NCBI GenBank assembly: GCA_948144175.1 | Contig: CANXME010001298.1 | Span: forward strand, 1,234,614 to 1,298,613 | Direction of reading: 5' to 3' | DNA: 64,000 bases | From: Closterium sp. NIES-65 | Lineage: Eukaryota; Streptophyta; Zygnematophyceae; Desmidiales; Closteriaceae | In this document: piece by piece, positions 1 to 12,027 of the stretch | Numbering within the stretch: position 1 is the stretch's first letter | Layout: every line of letters starts with the position of its first letter | Position numbers and translations under genes: made by a program | The notes under the pieces: model-generated | Databases searched by the model: none | Seen by the model: the letters and a program-made list of their open reading frames with translations, nothing else | Told to the model about the DNA's origin: nothing

Positions 1-868
1 GAAGCTTTGTGGTTCAGCTTACTTGATTGCGCAGATTCAGTTCTATACAACTCGAAATTGTACTGTTTTGTTTGGTTGACTATAGTGTAGTAGGGCAGGC
101 ACTATAGGGGTACAATTTAGGTGAAGGTTGGATGTTGTTTGTCTGTATCTGCATGCTACAGGACCAGGAGAAACTAGCGGAACCAGCATTTGGCTGGTTG
201 GGCAAAGACAAAGCAGTATCGTTTTTAGGACCTGAACCTGGTTGTTGTTTTCCCAGGTTGGAAAAACAGAACCAGAGTTTGTTCACCAACCTACCACCTG
301 CTATTTTGTCCAGCCAGGTTGGCTCTGTTGCTTGGAATTATTTGGGATCATCCCTGGTTGTTCCCAGGTTGATTCCCAAGGTCCTTGCTAGCTAGAGCTA
401 TTTATTCCTTCTCTGTTTGTACCTGAATATAGTGAAATTGATTCAAGCGAATTCCTCCCTTCCTGGAATTTCGTTTCTACGCGGTGCGACGGCGGAACGC
501 TACCCGAGTCAACGCTAGTACGCTAGCACTCCAACGCTAGGCTAATGCTGTCCGAGCCATAACTTCGTAATGGCAAAACTTTTCGTGAGGCAACTTGGCT
601 TATTTTAAAGCTCTTAGAGTGAGCTTCGATATAGTAAATTCTCAGCTTAATCCGATCTACGGTCTGCACGATACGCTGCGCGACGTTCAAGGTACTCTTG
701 CTGTTTTGACTAAGTCCCTCTTGATCCCTCTCTCTACAAACTCTGACCCGAGGATAGGGGCTGGTCTTGTACCAGGCACCCAAGGACCCTTGGAGGTGAC
801 CCCGAGGAGAGGTTTTTAAGTGTGATAAAGTCTTAATAGCTTGAGTTTATTAGCCCCTTACACCAACA
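1..868 (+). repeat. 5' LTR (partial) of the left-edge copia element
   Basis: It matches 5763-6631 nearly base for base and ends ...CACCAACA directly before the primer-binding site. Confidence 0.93.
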
Positions 869-914
869 AGCTGGTATCAGAGCTGCGTTATAGTGATCCT
901 CGATATAGGTAGCT

Positions 915-3900
915 ATGGCGGGGAACACCTCGGCGGTAGCTGGTGAATCTTCAGCCCAAGATCGTAGCGGCAGCCATGATTCTGGTGTTTCTGCGCCAAG
1001 GGGAGCGCGAACAAGCCAGGGCTCGCTGATCAAGGAGGTGCTGAAAAACTTCACCGTCGAGAAGTTCAATGGTGAGGGCTATGATGATTGGGCCTGGAAA
1101 ATGCAACTTTATTTCCGTCAGATCGGTTTGCTGAAACTAATGATTGGGGAGGAGCCTAGACCGAGTGACCCCGCCCTTCAGGAAGATTGGGACGAGCGCG
1201 CCTCGGCTGGCTACTACTTGATGTCGCAGAGTTTGGAGCTGAACCAGCGTCACCACGTAATGCACCTGCTGTCGGAGGTTGAGTGCGGTCCGAAGGCGTG
1301 GACGGTGTTGAAGGAGCTGCACGCCCCTACCTCCGTCGCTTCGACGCTCATGATGGAGAGGGAGCTGTCCGCGTTGCGCCTAAGCGAGGGAGAGCCGGTG
1401 CAACCCATCCTGGACAAGATGCGTGATCTCTACGCGAAGCTGGCGATCGCGGGAATCACCTACCCGGAGCAGACCAAGTGCCTAAAGATGCTCTCGCTGC
1501 TGCCGGAATCGTGGCTTCAATTCACGAGCGGATTGAGCCTGCCGCAGAACCAGAGCTTGTGGACGCTCGAGTGGGTGCGGACGAAGATTCTGGAGGAGGA
1601 CTTCCGTCGCCGCCAACTGAGGGGTGGAGACGACGGCAGCAGCGGCTACGGGATGCAAGGGAGCCGACGTGCCAAAGGACGTGGCTTCGGTGGTGCTGGA
1701 CGCGGTGCAAAGAAAGACGACGACTCCAACGACCAACAAGGAGGTACCGGTTGGGGTCGCGGTGCGAAATCTGGACATGGGGGCAAGTCGGGTGCTGGTG
1801 GCAAAATGAAAGGGAGTTGCTGGTATTGTGAGAAGGAAGGGCACCCCTGGTTTTTGTGCTATAAGAAACCCGATGGATGGACCCCCCAGAATCGTCACCA
1901 GGATGGCGGCGCGCGGAGGAACCAGAAAAACGGCGCCAACATGGTCGCTGATTCGTCCGACAACAACCCGAAGGGCAACGGCGGTGCGGAAAAGAAGAAG
2001 GAGCGCACCGAGGGCCAATTCTTCCATATGGGAGACAAGGGGGAGCAAGGAGACGCATCTGCTAAGGTTGGAGCAGAGCTGCACCCCCTGGACTATTGGG
2101 TGTTGGACACGGGTGCTGCTTGGACAATGACGCCGCGCAAGGACCTGCTGGACGACGTACGCACTGCACCGATTAACGAGGTGTGCTCTGCCTCTGGACA
2201 CATGTTGAAGGTGGCTGGTGCGGGACGAGCTGCGTTTAAGGGAGCGGATGGCAAGCCGGTGGTGCTGCACGACGTTCTTCTTGTTCCTGAACTCAAGGCC
2301 AACCTCATCTCCCTCCGTAAGCTTGGCAAGTCTGGGGTGAGCACTAGCACGGATGGGGCACGCACTTATAAGGGGAAGCTGGGCAATCGGGTGCTTTGGG
2401 ATCTGCACGAGAGCAAGGACGTGTACAGATCTATGTGGCAGCTGCCGGCGCTGGCGTGGCACGGTGGGGGGCTGGCTGGAGAGGGGTCTGCATCCCAGGG
2501 GGAGTGCAACGCCGTTGGAGGGGTTGGTGTGAAAGTGTCGGCGAGATATGGGGAGACAGATTGGGCAACGGCACACCGACGTTTGGGGCATGTGGCAATG
2601 CCTTTGCTGAAGCAACTGGAGAAGGATGGAGCTGTTAAAGGCTTGAAGCTGAACGGACAACCACCCGATGATAACTGTGAAATTTGCCTCCTTTCAAAGT
2701 TCACCCGTTTCCCCTTCCATAGTGTGGCTGGCAGGAGCAAAAAGCCGTTGGAGCTGGTCCACATGGACTTGGTGGGGCCGCTGCCGGTGCAAGGGCACAA
2801 GGGGGAGCGGTACTTCCTAACCATAGTGGATGACTGGAGCAGGCTAATGTGGGCGTATCCGCTGAAGCAGAAAGATCACGCCGCCTCCACGATTCGGGAC
2901 GATTGGCTGCCGTTCGTGGAGAAGCAAGCGGAGTGTGTAGTGAAGCGGATTAGGACAGATCGGGGTGGTGAGTTCCTTGGAGCTGAGATGACGGCCTGGC
3001 TCAAGAAGCAGGGCATCCAGAGGGAGCTGACCACGGCTTACACCCCACAGTCCAACGGTGTAGCAGAACGGGCGAACCGGACAATTCTGGAGACAGCTAG
3101 GGCGCTGCTCATAGAATCTGGGCTGGGCAACTCCATGTGGCCCCATGCTGTTCGGCACGCTACCGTCGCTAGAAACAGGGTACTCACAAAGGTTGGGGAT
3201 GACTCGTGGGTGCCGTTGGAGAGGTGGCTTGGGAGGAAGCCGCCGGTGGACATGCTGAGGGTGTTCGGTTGCATGGCAGTCGCCCACGTCCCCAAGACCT
3301 ACCGTAGTAAGTTGGGGGCGAGTGCAATCTGGTGTGTGCATTTGGGGCTGGCTGCTGAGAGCAAGGGATGGCTGCTGTGGGAGCATTCCAAGGGTGTGTT
3401 GTTTGACAGCAGGGATATGAAGTTGGTTGAGGGCATGATGTATGGGAGCTGGGAGAAACAGCCGGAGGCCTGGGTGTCCCAGCAGATGGAGCAGATCACC
3501 ATGCAGCTGGACCTGACTCCTAGTGTGTGGGAGGAGGGAGAGGAGGCAGCTGCAGAGGGTGGTGATAAAGAGAAGGTGCATGAGGCACCTGCTGGTGGAG
3601 GTGATGGTGTGGAGACTAGCGGTAGCACTAGTGGAGCTGCTGGATCCGAAGGAGGAGAGAAGCAGCAGGGAAAAACTTAGAAGTCGAAGGGTGTCGTTAT
3701 GAAGGGATGGGAGACACCCGTCTCCAGGCCAGGACGTACCCGTATGGCTACTAAGAAGCTGACTGCAGGAGCTGATGTAGCGGAGCAGCAGCTTGGGACC
3801 GAGGAGGCATTGCTGATTCTACCGCATGGCTATGACCCGGATGAGGAGGATGAACCTGCCTACTGTTTTCTTGCCCCTGCACCAAAGGAACCAGCTAGCA

Positions 3901-5495
3901 TGGAGGAGGCATTAGCTGGACCAGATAGGGACAAATGGCTAGCTTCTAGGGATGCTGAGTACCAGAGCCTGCTGGAGAATGGGACTTGGGAACTAGTGGT
4001 GCTGCCTGAGGGAAAGAAAGCGGTACAATGCAAATGGGTGCTAAGGATCAAGACTGACGACAAGGGGCAGGTCACCATCTACAAGAGTAGGTTGGTGGCA
4101 AAGGGGTTTATGCAGAAGGAGAAGCGGGACTTCAATGAGATCTTTGCTCCCACTGCCAAACCCCCTACCCTTCGTGTCTTGTTGGCAGATGCAGCCGTTA
4201 GTGGGAAGTTCATTATCCAGATGGACATATCAACGGCATTTCTCAACGGGATTTTAGAGGAGGAGGTGTTCATGATGCAGCCACCTGGGTATGAGGATGG
4301 TACGGGCAGGGTGTGCAAGCTGAAAAAGTCCATCTACGGCTTGAAGCAGGCGCCACGCTGCTGGTACCAGAAGTTGGCAGCTGTTTTAGAGGAGATGGGA
4401 TTCAGGACCAGCAGCTGTGATGAGAGCCTCTTTCTCAAGGGGGAGGGGGAGAAGCTGGTGCTGTTTCTGGTCTATGTGGACGACATTCTTCTCTTTAGCA
4501 GCAGCATGAAGGAGATCCAGAAGGTGCAGCAACAGCTGATGGAGAAATTAAAGTGCAAGAACCTTGGGGAGGTAAAGTACTACCTCGGGATGCACGTGGA
4601 GAGGGATCTGGATCACAGGTGGTTGAAGCTGCACCAGGAGAAGTTCATCAAGGAGCTTGGGGAGAAGTACGGAATTGAGAATGAGCGCAAGGTTGCGACT
4701 CCCCTGCCAGCAGAATTCAAGCTTGTGAAAGCTGCAGAGGATGAAGGGGTTGAAGCCGAGGAGCAGCAGCAATTTCAGTCCTTGGTGGGCAGCCTCTTGT
4801 ATGCAGCAGTTCACACGAGGCCCGACATCTCTTTCTTAGTTGGGCAGCTGGCTAGGGTGGTGCAGAATCCATCAGAGGAGCAGGTGGATGCAGCTGAGCG
4901 TGTGGTGAAGTATCTGAACTCTCACCCAAGCATTGGAGTTCAATACTCCGCATCTGCACAGGTGAAGCAGAAAGGGGTTGAGTTGCTGAAAGAGAAAGGG
5001 GAGAGGCTTGGAGAAGGCAAGCTCTTTCTCACTTGCTTTACCGATGCTACATGGGCCTCTGAGAAGGAGGATTCCTCATCTGTGGGAGGATACATCTGCG
5101 TAGTTGGGGGAGGACCGGTTAGTTGGAGGTCAAAGAAGCAGACGGAGACAGCACTCTCTTCTGTGGAATCAGAGTACATGGCGATGTTCCATGGGGTGAA
5201 GGAGGTGATTTGGCTGAGGAGGTTGTTAGAGGAGATTGGCCAGGAGCAAAAGGTTGCTACGCCGCTGTTTTGTGATAGTAAGGGAGCTCTTGGGATGGCC
5301 AGGAACGCTGTGCTTCATGGGCTAAATAAGCACATGCGTATCAAGTGGCACTGGCTGCGTAAGGAGGTGAAGAGGGGGACGGTGAATCCGATCTACATCA
5401 AGACTCACCAGCAGCCAGCAGACTTCCTCACCAAGAGGCTTGCGGATGAGCCTCATTGGCGTTGTGTGCGCATGAGTGGAATGAGCATGAACTAG
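915..5495 (+). pseudogene. copia gag-pol coding region of the left-edge element
   Basis: Gag starts at 915. A CCHC knuckle (CWYCEKEGHPWFLC) lies near 1819-1860. The aspartic protease core (VLDTGAAWTM) is near 2100-2130, and the pre-integrase HRRLGHV motif near 2575. The integrase core follows (HMDLVGPLP near 2760, RTDRGGEF near 2953, QSNGVAERANR near 3050). Reverse transcriptase spans about 4036-4700, with FLVYVDDILLF near 4468. RNase H (FTDATWAS, then SSVESEYMAM) lies at about 5037-5180. This is a Ty1/copia polyprotein. Read as a fossil, it is close to whole with about one break. Confidence 0.9.
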
Positions 5496-5537
5496 TATGG
5501 AATGATGGGGATGCAGCCGGCAGGCTGAGGGGGAGTG

Positions 5538-6631
5538 TGTTGGGTGCAAATTCACATTGCACGACATCCTGCCGTCTGTTTGTACGAGTATGCGTGTGCG
5601 AATGCATTTGCGTGTTGAATGGTATGTTCGTGTGTTTGTTTGCTTTCGCAATTCTCGCTTGAAGCATTTGCAGGTACTCGCACAATGTGCGCTTCGGCAT
5701 AACATTGTACGCGCTATGAACAGTACAAGCAGAAAGGACGAGCTCGCAAAGGAACCCAAGATGGAAGCTTTGTGGTTCGGCTTACTTGATTGCGCAGATT
5801 CGGTTCTATACAACTCGAAATTGTACTGTTTTGTTTGGTTGACTATAGTGTAGCAGGGCAGGCACTATAGGGGTACAATTTAGGTGAAGGTTGGATGTTG
5901 TTTGTCTGTATCTGCATGCTACAGGGCCAGGAGAAACTAGCGGAACCAGCATTTGGCTGGTTGGGCAAAGACAAAACAGGTTCTGTTTTTAGGACCTGAA
6001 CCTGGTTGTTGTTTTCCCAGGTTGGAAAAACAGAACCAGAGGTTGTTCACCAACCTACCACCTGCTATTTTGTCCAGCCAGGTTGGTTCTATTGCTTGGA
6101 ATTATTTGGGATCATCCCTGGTTGTTCCCAGGTTGATTCCCAAGGTCCTTGCTAGCTAGAGCTATTTATTCCTTCTCTGTTTGTACCTGAATATAGTGAA
6201 ATTGATTCAAGCGAATTCCTCCCTTCCTGGAATTTCGTTTCTACGCGGTGCGATGGCGGAATGCTACCCGAGTCAACACTAGTACGCTAGCACTCCAACG
6301 CTAGGCTAACGCTGTCCGAGCCATAACTTCGTAATGGCAAAACTTTTCGCAACGCAACTTGGCTTATTTTAAAGCTCTTAGAGTGAGCTTCGATATAGTA
6401 AATTCTCAGCTTAATCCAATCTACGGTCTGCACGATACGCTGCGCGACGTTCAAGGTACTCTTGCTGTTTTGACTAAGTCCCTCTTGATCCCTCTCTCTA
6501 CAAACTCGGACCCGAGGATAGGGGCTGGTCTTGTACCAGGCACCCAAGGACCCTTGGAGGTGACCCCGAGGAGAGGTTTTAAGTTTGATAAAGTCTTAAT
6601 AGCTTGAGTTTATTAGCCCCTTACACCAACA
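5538..6631 (+). repeat. 3' LTR of the left-edge copia element
   Basis: It starts TGTTGGGTGC just after a purine-rich tract and ends CACCAACA. Beyond 6631 the sequence switches abruptly to a minus-strand copia integrase remnant, which fixes the right edge of the insertion. Confidence 0.92.
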
Positions 6632-7160
6632 GGGAGGGGGTCTTCCTGAGGAGGACCTGGAGCGAGGAAGAGTGGCGGGGGGGGGGGGGGAGAGGGGCAG
6701 TGCGGTAGGGAAACAGACGGTAAAAGGGGACCGACTCGTCAAAGGTGACGTCCTGAGACGTAAAGACACGACACGAGGCGGGGTCGTAAAACTGCCAGCC
6801 ATGCGCGTCAGGGGAAAAACCAAGGAAGACGCAGGGAATGGCGCGAGGGAGAGCTTGTCCGCAGTGGTATCGCGGACAAAGGGACGAGCACCCCAGACCC
6901 GGAACCGCGACGCATCGCCAACCTCCCTTGTCCAACGTAGTGTGGGCGAAGTCTCCGGAACGGAGACACGGGGCCAGAGGTTGAGCTGATGCGCGGCGTA
7001 CTGGACTGCAAACGGCCACAGAAAATGGGGGGCAGCCGCATGGATCATGGAGGTACGAGCGACCTCCATGACTAAGCCAATGCGGCGCTCAGCAACCCCA
7101 TTCTGCTGCAGAGAGGCCGGAAGCGTGAACGTCTGGCGGATGCCGTGCTCCTCATAGTAG
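6632..7160 (-). mobile_element. Ty1/copia fragment (integrase C-terminal part)
   Basis: On the minus strand the stretch encodes an integrase C-terminal region (QNGVAERRIGLVMEVA, then FLWPFAVQYAAHQLNL, then FRVWGARPFV). It closely resembles the same part of the copia element at 15393-23142. Its left side is cut by the element ending at 6631. Its right side gives way near 7160 to a GC-rich array. It is a short remnant with several breaks. Confidence 0.75.
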
Positions 7161-8381
7161 GTGCGCGACCCTTTCTTCCTGCCGCGCACTCAGAGCGCGC
7201 GGCATTTTTCATCCCGCCGTGTGCTCGGGTCGTGCGGCGATTTTCTGCCCGCCATAAGCTCGGGACGCGTGGCGGTTTCCTGCCCGTCGCGCACCCTGGG
7301 CGCGCGCGGCGGTTTCGCGTTCCGTCGACTTGCGCGCCCGTCCCCGTCGACCTGCGCGCAGCTCTCCGTCGCCCTTCGCGGCGGCCCCGTCGACCCACGT
7401 GCGGCTCCTCGTCGCCCTTCGCGGCGGCCCCGTCGACCCGCGTGCGGCTCCCCGTCGCCCTTCGTGGCGGCCCCGTCAACCCACGCGTGGCTCCCCATCG
7501 CCCTTCGCGGCGGCCCTTGTCGACCCGTGCGCCGCCCACGGGGACCCGTGCGCCCGTCCCCGTCGACCCGCGCGTCGCCCTGCGGCCCCCCCTCCCCGCA
7601 CACCTGAGTTCGCTTTCCGCACACCCAAGTTCGCTTCCCGCACGCTTGTGCACGCTTCGCGCACACCTGGGCTCGCTTACCGCACACTCAGGGTATGGGG
7701 GTGACGGGTATGGGGGTGGCGGGTGTGTGAGTCGTCCCCTGCTCCTCCTCCTCCTCCTCCGTCTCCCACTGCTGCAGCTGCCGCTGAGGGGGGTGGATGT
7801 GTTGGGGCCGTCGGAGTGGTACAAGGGGGGTGGCGTGTGAGTAGTGCTAGAGGTACAGCAGGGGGTGTGTGAAAGGGGGGTGGGACAGTTGGGGGAGGTT
7901 GAGCAGAGGCTGCCGTCTTGTCGCCTGCAGCGCCAGTAGTCCGGAGCCTGTCTTGCTCTCGGTAGCCCAGCTAGCCTGCTGTGCCTGTCGCTCGAGGGTC
8001 CGTTGCTCCTGCCGCTCGTCGTAGCCGCGGAGCCAGTTACTCCTGTAGTCCGGAGCCTGTCTTGCTCTCGGTAGCCACTGTGCCAGCCGCTCCTGTCGCC
8101 CGTGTGTCTGCAGCTTCAGCCGTCGCCTCCCATCTTCTCGCCCCCACAGTCTCTCCTCCTCCTCACTTTCCCTCTGTGATAGCCTCTAGCTTTGCTTGCG
8201 TATTGTGCTGATTACACCCCACTTTGGCTATGGGGGTGTGACAGAATGTTATTATTGTGTAGCCTGCAGTGGGGTACTCTATAGCGAGTACAACCCAATT
8301 AGGGTTTCCTATATGTATTCCAACTGCTGCTAGTGCAAACCCTCCTTTCTTCATTCTTGTTTCTGACTGCTAGTTCTGACA
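7160..8381 (+). mobile_element. Non-autonomous short-LTR copia relative, 3' part
   Basis: No retroviral coding domain is visible. The 3' end has a hairpin polypurine tract (8214-8239) followed by a short LTR (8239-8381) beginning TGACAGAATG and ending CTGACA. That LTR is similar, on the opposite strand, to the LTRs at 25303-25479 and 26549-26725. The interior starts with a GC-rich tandem array (about 7180-7600, about 40-bp units around GTCGACCCGCG). After it comes a region with repeated GTCCGGAGCCTGTCTTGCTC motifs. No 5' LTR was found, so the left limit is approximate. The insert separates two different minus-strand copia integrase remnants. Confidence 0.6.
8239..8381 (+). repeat. 3' LTR of the non-autonomous copia relative
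   Basis: About 143 bp, TG...CA. It shares with 25303-25479 (reverse strand) the blocks GTAGCCTG, AGTGGGGT, CTATAGCGAGTACAACCC and the terminal CTGACA. Confidence 0.65.
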
Positions 8382-9025
8382 ACTGCGGGGGGGGACGAGT
8401 GCAGAGTGACGTGCGACACACCTGATGGGGCAGGACGCGAAGGGTGGGGGGGGCTACTGGGGCGACTGGTGGGGGGGGGCTCAAGGGTGAGGAACAGTGG
8501 GGGGGGGAGTACCTCAGTACCTTGGTGGGGGCGACTCCTGTCGGAACAGACAAACTCGTCGAACGTGACGTCCTGGGAAATGAAGAACTCGTAGGTGAGT
8601 GGTTCGTAGAACACCTAGCCGGCGGTGTCCAAAGGGAAGCCAAGAAACACGCAGGCACGAGTGCGTCGATGTGAGCCAGAGAACCCCAGACGTGGAAGTC
8701 AGCTGCTACGCCCGGAGAACCTGTCCAAAGGGAGACCAGCATACCTATGGCCGTGCGTCACTAGGTCACAGGTTCAGCTAGTGTGCGGCGTAGCGAACTG
8801 CGTGAGGCCACAAAAACCGGGGGGCATCGGCATGGCACATGGAGGTCCGGACAACCTCCATGACCAGGCCGATGCATCGCTCGGCTACCCCGTTCTGCTG
8901 CGGCGAAGCTGGTAGCATGTTAGACTGGATGATCCCCCGACCCTAACAAAATTCTCAAGGCGAGTGGAAGAAAACTCACCACCATGGTCCGAGTGCAGGC
9001 GGAGCCCACAAAGGGCCTGGGTGCC

Positions 9026-9056
9026 ACCCTAAACCTAAACCCTAAACCCTAAACCT
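9026..9056. repeat. Interstitial telomere-like (CCCTAAA)n tract
   Basis: About four tandem units of the plant telomere motif CCCTAAA, one shortened to CCTAAA, lie inside copia integrase sequence. In the related element at 15393-23142 the corresponding stretch holds ordinary integrase sequence, so the tract replaces part of it. Confidence 0.85.
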
Positions 9057-10659
9057 ACTAGTAGCCACGGCTCGAGGACGGTAGGCACATCGGCCTTCCG
9101 TCGCAAGGGGAAAACCGTGGTGTGGCGGGAGTAGTCGTCCACCACAATCAGGAAGTAGCCCTCCTGACGTAGGCCAAGGACTGGGGAGGGGCCCCAGACG
9201 TCCAAATGCAGGGTCTAGAAGGGAGCCGTGGCGGGGGGGGAATGAGGAGGAGTGAGGGGCAGCGCGCTGCGGACCCTCGACACAAGGAGTGCATAGCAGC
9301 GCAGGCGAGCGAGGAAGCGGGGCAAGCAACTCTGGGAGACCTGAGACCAGACGATGAAGTATCATCCTACTGAGACGTGGGAATGACGGGTGACCTAGAC
9401 GGTGGTGCTAGAGGACTGACGGGTAGGTGATTGACCGACAATCACACGACACAGCAGCTACCTGACCTAACCTGACCTGACCTGACCCAATGTGGTGGGA
9501 CCCTGTGTGTAGTGAGTACAGACCAGAGCCCGGCTCCCTGTGGAAAATGGCTAGTGGCGCCCCAGTGGCACCGACTGTGCAGGAGGCAACAGGCTTGTCC
9601 AGTGGGAAAGTAGTGAATACGCCTAGGTCGTGGAGGTGACTGACACCCACCAGGTTCCTAGAGAACCTGGGGGTGTAGTAACGTGTGAGAGATTCAGAGG
9701 GAGCCGCCGGACACGGGAGAGTGGTGGTGCTGTGGGCAACTACAGGTCCTATTGAGGGGTCAGCCAAGGCAACAGTGACTAGAGTGCGCAGTGGTGTGAG
9801 GTCAGTACAGTCGCGAAAGAAGCAGCTGGACGCTCCAGTGTCTAGGGTGAAGGGTAGCTGTGCAGTCTGTGAGGTCGCACCCCAGTCAGCGACAAAGGCT
9901 GGTGCTAGACTAGTGGCAGCTGCAGCTCCTACACAAAGACACTCAGAGGCGGCTGGGCTAGAGATAACACACGCACCAAGACTGGAAACACATGGCCCTA
10001 CTCGTGCAGCTGGGAAAGGTCTGAGACCAGGTAGGTGAGACTCAACTGGTGCAGCAGTGCGCTGGCGAAGATGTGAGGGCCAATGCGGTGTAATAGCGTG
10101 GGGACCAAAACGCTCACGATGGAGGTCGTCGAGGCGACGGTAGCAGCGGGACGCAGAGTGGACAGGACTCCAGCAGGTGTTGCGAGCACCCGGGCCAGTC
10201 AGGATGCAGTACCCGCAGGGACCGACGTCGTGCCCACTACTGGCTGAGCCGCTGCTGCGGTCGGTATTCCTAGGACCCTCAGGTCCCCACTGCCGGGAGT
10301 GCTGTAGCTGCTGTCTCTGCGGCTGACCCTGCTGCTGCTGCAGAACTCTACCACACGCCATGCTAGGTGCTAGAGACGGTCGAGCGCGGTGGGGAGCGAC
10401 TAGGAGCGGTTGCTGGCTATAGCCTGTGTTGCTGCTAATTCTGCTGGGGGCAGCCTGTGCTGCTGCTAGTGCTGCTGGGTTAGCCAATGCTACTACTGGT
10501 TCTGCTGGGGACAGACTATGCTGCTGCTGGTTATGCTGGAGGGGGGGGGAAGTCTATGCTACTGTTGGTTCTGCTGAGGTCAGCCTATGGTGATGCTGGT
10601 TTTGGCGGCAGCATAAGCCGCTGCTGGTGCTGGGGGCAGCCAATGCTGCTGCTGGGCGG

Positions 10660-11300
10660 TCATGTGTGGTTTTGGACGGTGCTGGACGGTCTTGGGTGGT
10701 TATGGACGGTTCTGGACGGTTCAGGGGGGTTCTGGATGGCTGGTGGCAGGCGAAGCTGGCGGACTGTAGGGCGTACGGGGAGGGGACGCGACGGGGCTAG
10801 CGGACGGGGCTGGCGGACGGGGCTGGCGACTAGGCTGACAGACAGGGCTGGCAATGGGGCTGGCGAATGGGGATGTGACGGGTAGGGGAAGGGGAGGCGA
10901 TAGGGAGGGGCCGTGACGAGGAGGCGATGAAGAGGGGACGCGACGGGGAGGCGACAAAGAGGCAACGGAGAGGGTACGCGACGGGGAGGCGACGGGGAAG
11001 GGACGCGACGGTGAGGCGACGGGAAAGGGACGCGACAGAGAGGGCTGCGGGGCGACGGGCTACGGGGGGGGGGAAGGGGAGGAGGGGGCGGGGGGGGGGG
11101 GGGGGGAGTGTTGAAGTGCCCTTTTTACGTGCGACTCTGGGGCCCGCGGGGGACTTCCTAGGTCGCATCGTGGGGGGACCCGTGGGGGTCCTTCTAGCTC
11201 GCGATTCGAGGGGCCCGCGGGGGCCTTCCTAGGTCGCGACGTGGGGGACCAGCGGGGGGGGGGGGGGGGGGGGGGGGTGGGGGGGGGAGGCTGACGCTAA
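10660..11300 (-). repeat. GC-rich leader array with long poly-G tracts
   Basis: Degenerate repeats of GGCGACGGGG/GGGACGCGAC type (about 10760-11040) are followed by two imperfect copies of an approximately 53-bp unit (about 11120-11235) containing GGGGCCCGCGGGGG. Uninterrupted G runs of about 18-25 lie near 11090-11106 and 11253-11277. It occupies the leader between the LTR and gag of the decayed copia. Confidence 0.75.
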
Positions 11301-11385
11301 GGGGTGACGGGGCACTACGGGTAACGCGTTACCAACGGGCGAGCGCGGGGCGGTGGGCCCATGGGAATCGAACTGTTTTGTACCA

Positions 11386-11517
11386 TGTCAACGAGGTAAC
11401 GGAATAATAAATTACTAGAAATGACAAAGACAAGGAAGATATAGCAAACCCTGTTCAATAATAGCCACCCTAAACATAAGTGTACACCACCTAGACTAGC
11501 AAATACAAACCATAACA
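11386..11517 (-). repeat. Probable 5' LTR of the decayed short-LTR copia
   Basis: 132 bp with TG...CA ends, the same length class as the 130-131 bp LTRs at 15393 and 35142. It lies exactly between the copia leader and gypsy integrase sequence. Confidence 0.55.
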
Positions 11518-12027
11518 ATTAAACTTTGACATGTTTGATCGTCGGTCTCAGGGTGGTACGACGAGCTGAATTGTAGCCTGGTCCCGAACAGCTCCCAAAG
11601 GTTCTTCCAGAAGTTGCTGGTAAACTTCGTGTCACGGTCTCTGATTATCGCGGCTGGTATCCCGTGCAGTCGAACGACGGTTGCGATGAACAGGCGAGCG
11701 GTTTCTTCGGCTGAGATCGATTTCCTGCACGCAGCGAAGTGAGCCATTTTCGTCTATCTGTTAACAACGACCATAACCGCGTTGTTACCCCTAGGGTTCG
11801 AAGGTAACACCGTGACGAAATCCATGGTAACCTGTTGCCAGGCGCGCTCGGGCGGTGGAATCGGCTACAACTGACACACCTATTTTTATTATTATTGTTA
11901 TTTTTCCGCGAGCTCTTCATCACCTGACACGTAGGACAAGAGCTCACATGGTGTTGTACGTCAGTCAACACCTCCGGCCAGTAGTAATACCGCTGTAGTT
12001 GCTGTAGCAGTTTTTCTACCCCAAAAG

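Larger units (their letters stand above)
1..6631 (+). mobile_element. Ty1/copia LTR retrotransposon, nearly whole, 5' LTR cut by window edge
   Basis: Two matching LTRs flank one gag-pol region. The 3' LTR is 5538-6631 (about 1094 bp, TG...CA). The left LTR shows only its last 868 bases (1-868), so about 225 bp lie outside the window. A primer site TGGTATCAGAGC (872-883) complementary to initiator-Met tRNA follows the left LTR, and a purine tract (about 5527-5537) precedes the right one. Coding order gag, protease, integrase, RT, RNase H is the copia order. The two LTR copies differ by roughly 2-3 percent by eye, so the insertion is fairly recent. The element landed inside an older minus-strand copia fragment. 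Its target duplication cannot be tested because the left flank is missing. It appears to carry about one break. Confidence 0.93.
8382..11517 (-). mobile_element. Ty1/copia fragment, short-LTR family, gag to integrase
   Basis: Minus-strand remnants run from a probable 5' LTR (11386-11517, 132 bp, TGTCAACG...CATAACA in plus orientation) through a GC-rich leader (about 10660-11370), gag and protease (about 10490-9440; protease core FTLDTGASSCFF) and integrase (about 9365-8400). The gag shows the family's widely spaced C-x13-C-x4-H-x4-C knuckle near 10140-10220. The integrase part carries a foreign telomere-like tract at 9026-9056. The LTR inserts into the integrase of the underlying gypsy at 11518. 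Old and heavily decayed, with many breaks. Confidence 0.75.

Noticed and set aside
11345-11390. tRNA-like B-box (GTTCGATTCC, minus strand) beside the decayed copia LTR
   Set aside because: No matching A-box, acceptor stem or cloverleaf could be built. It is probably chance in a decayed primer-site region.
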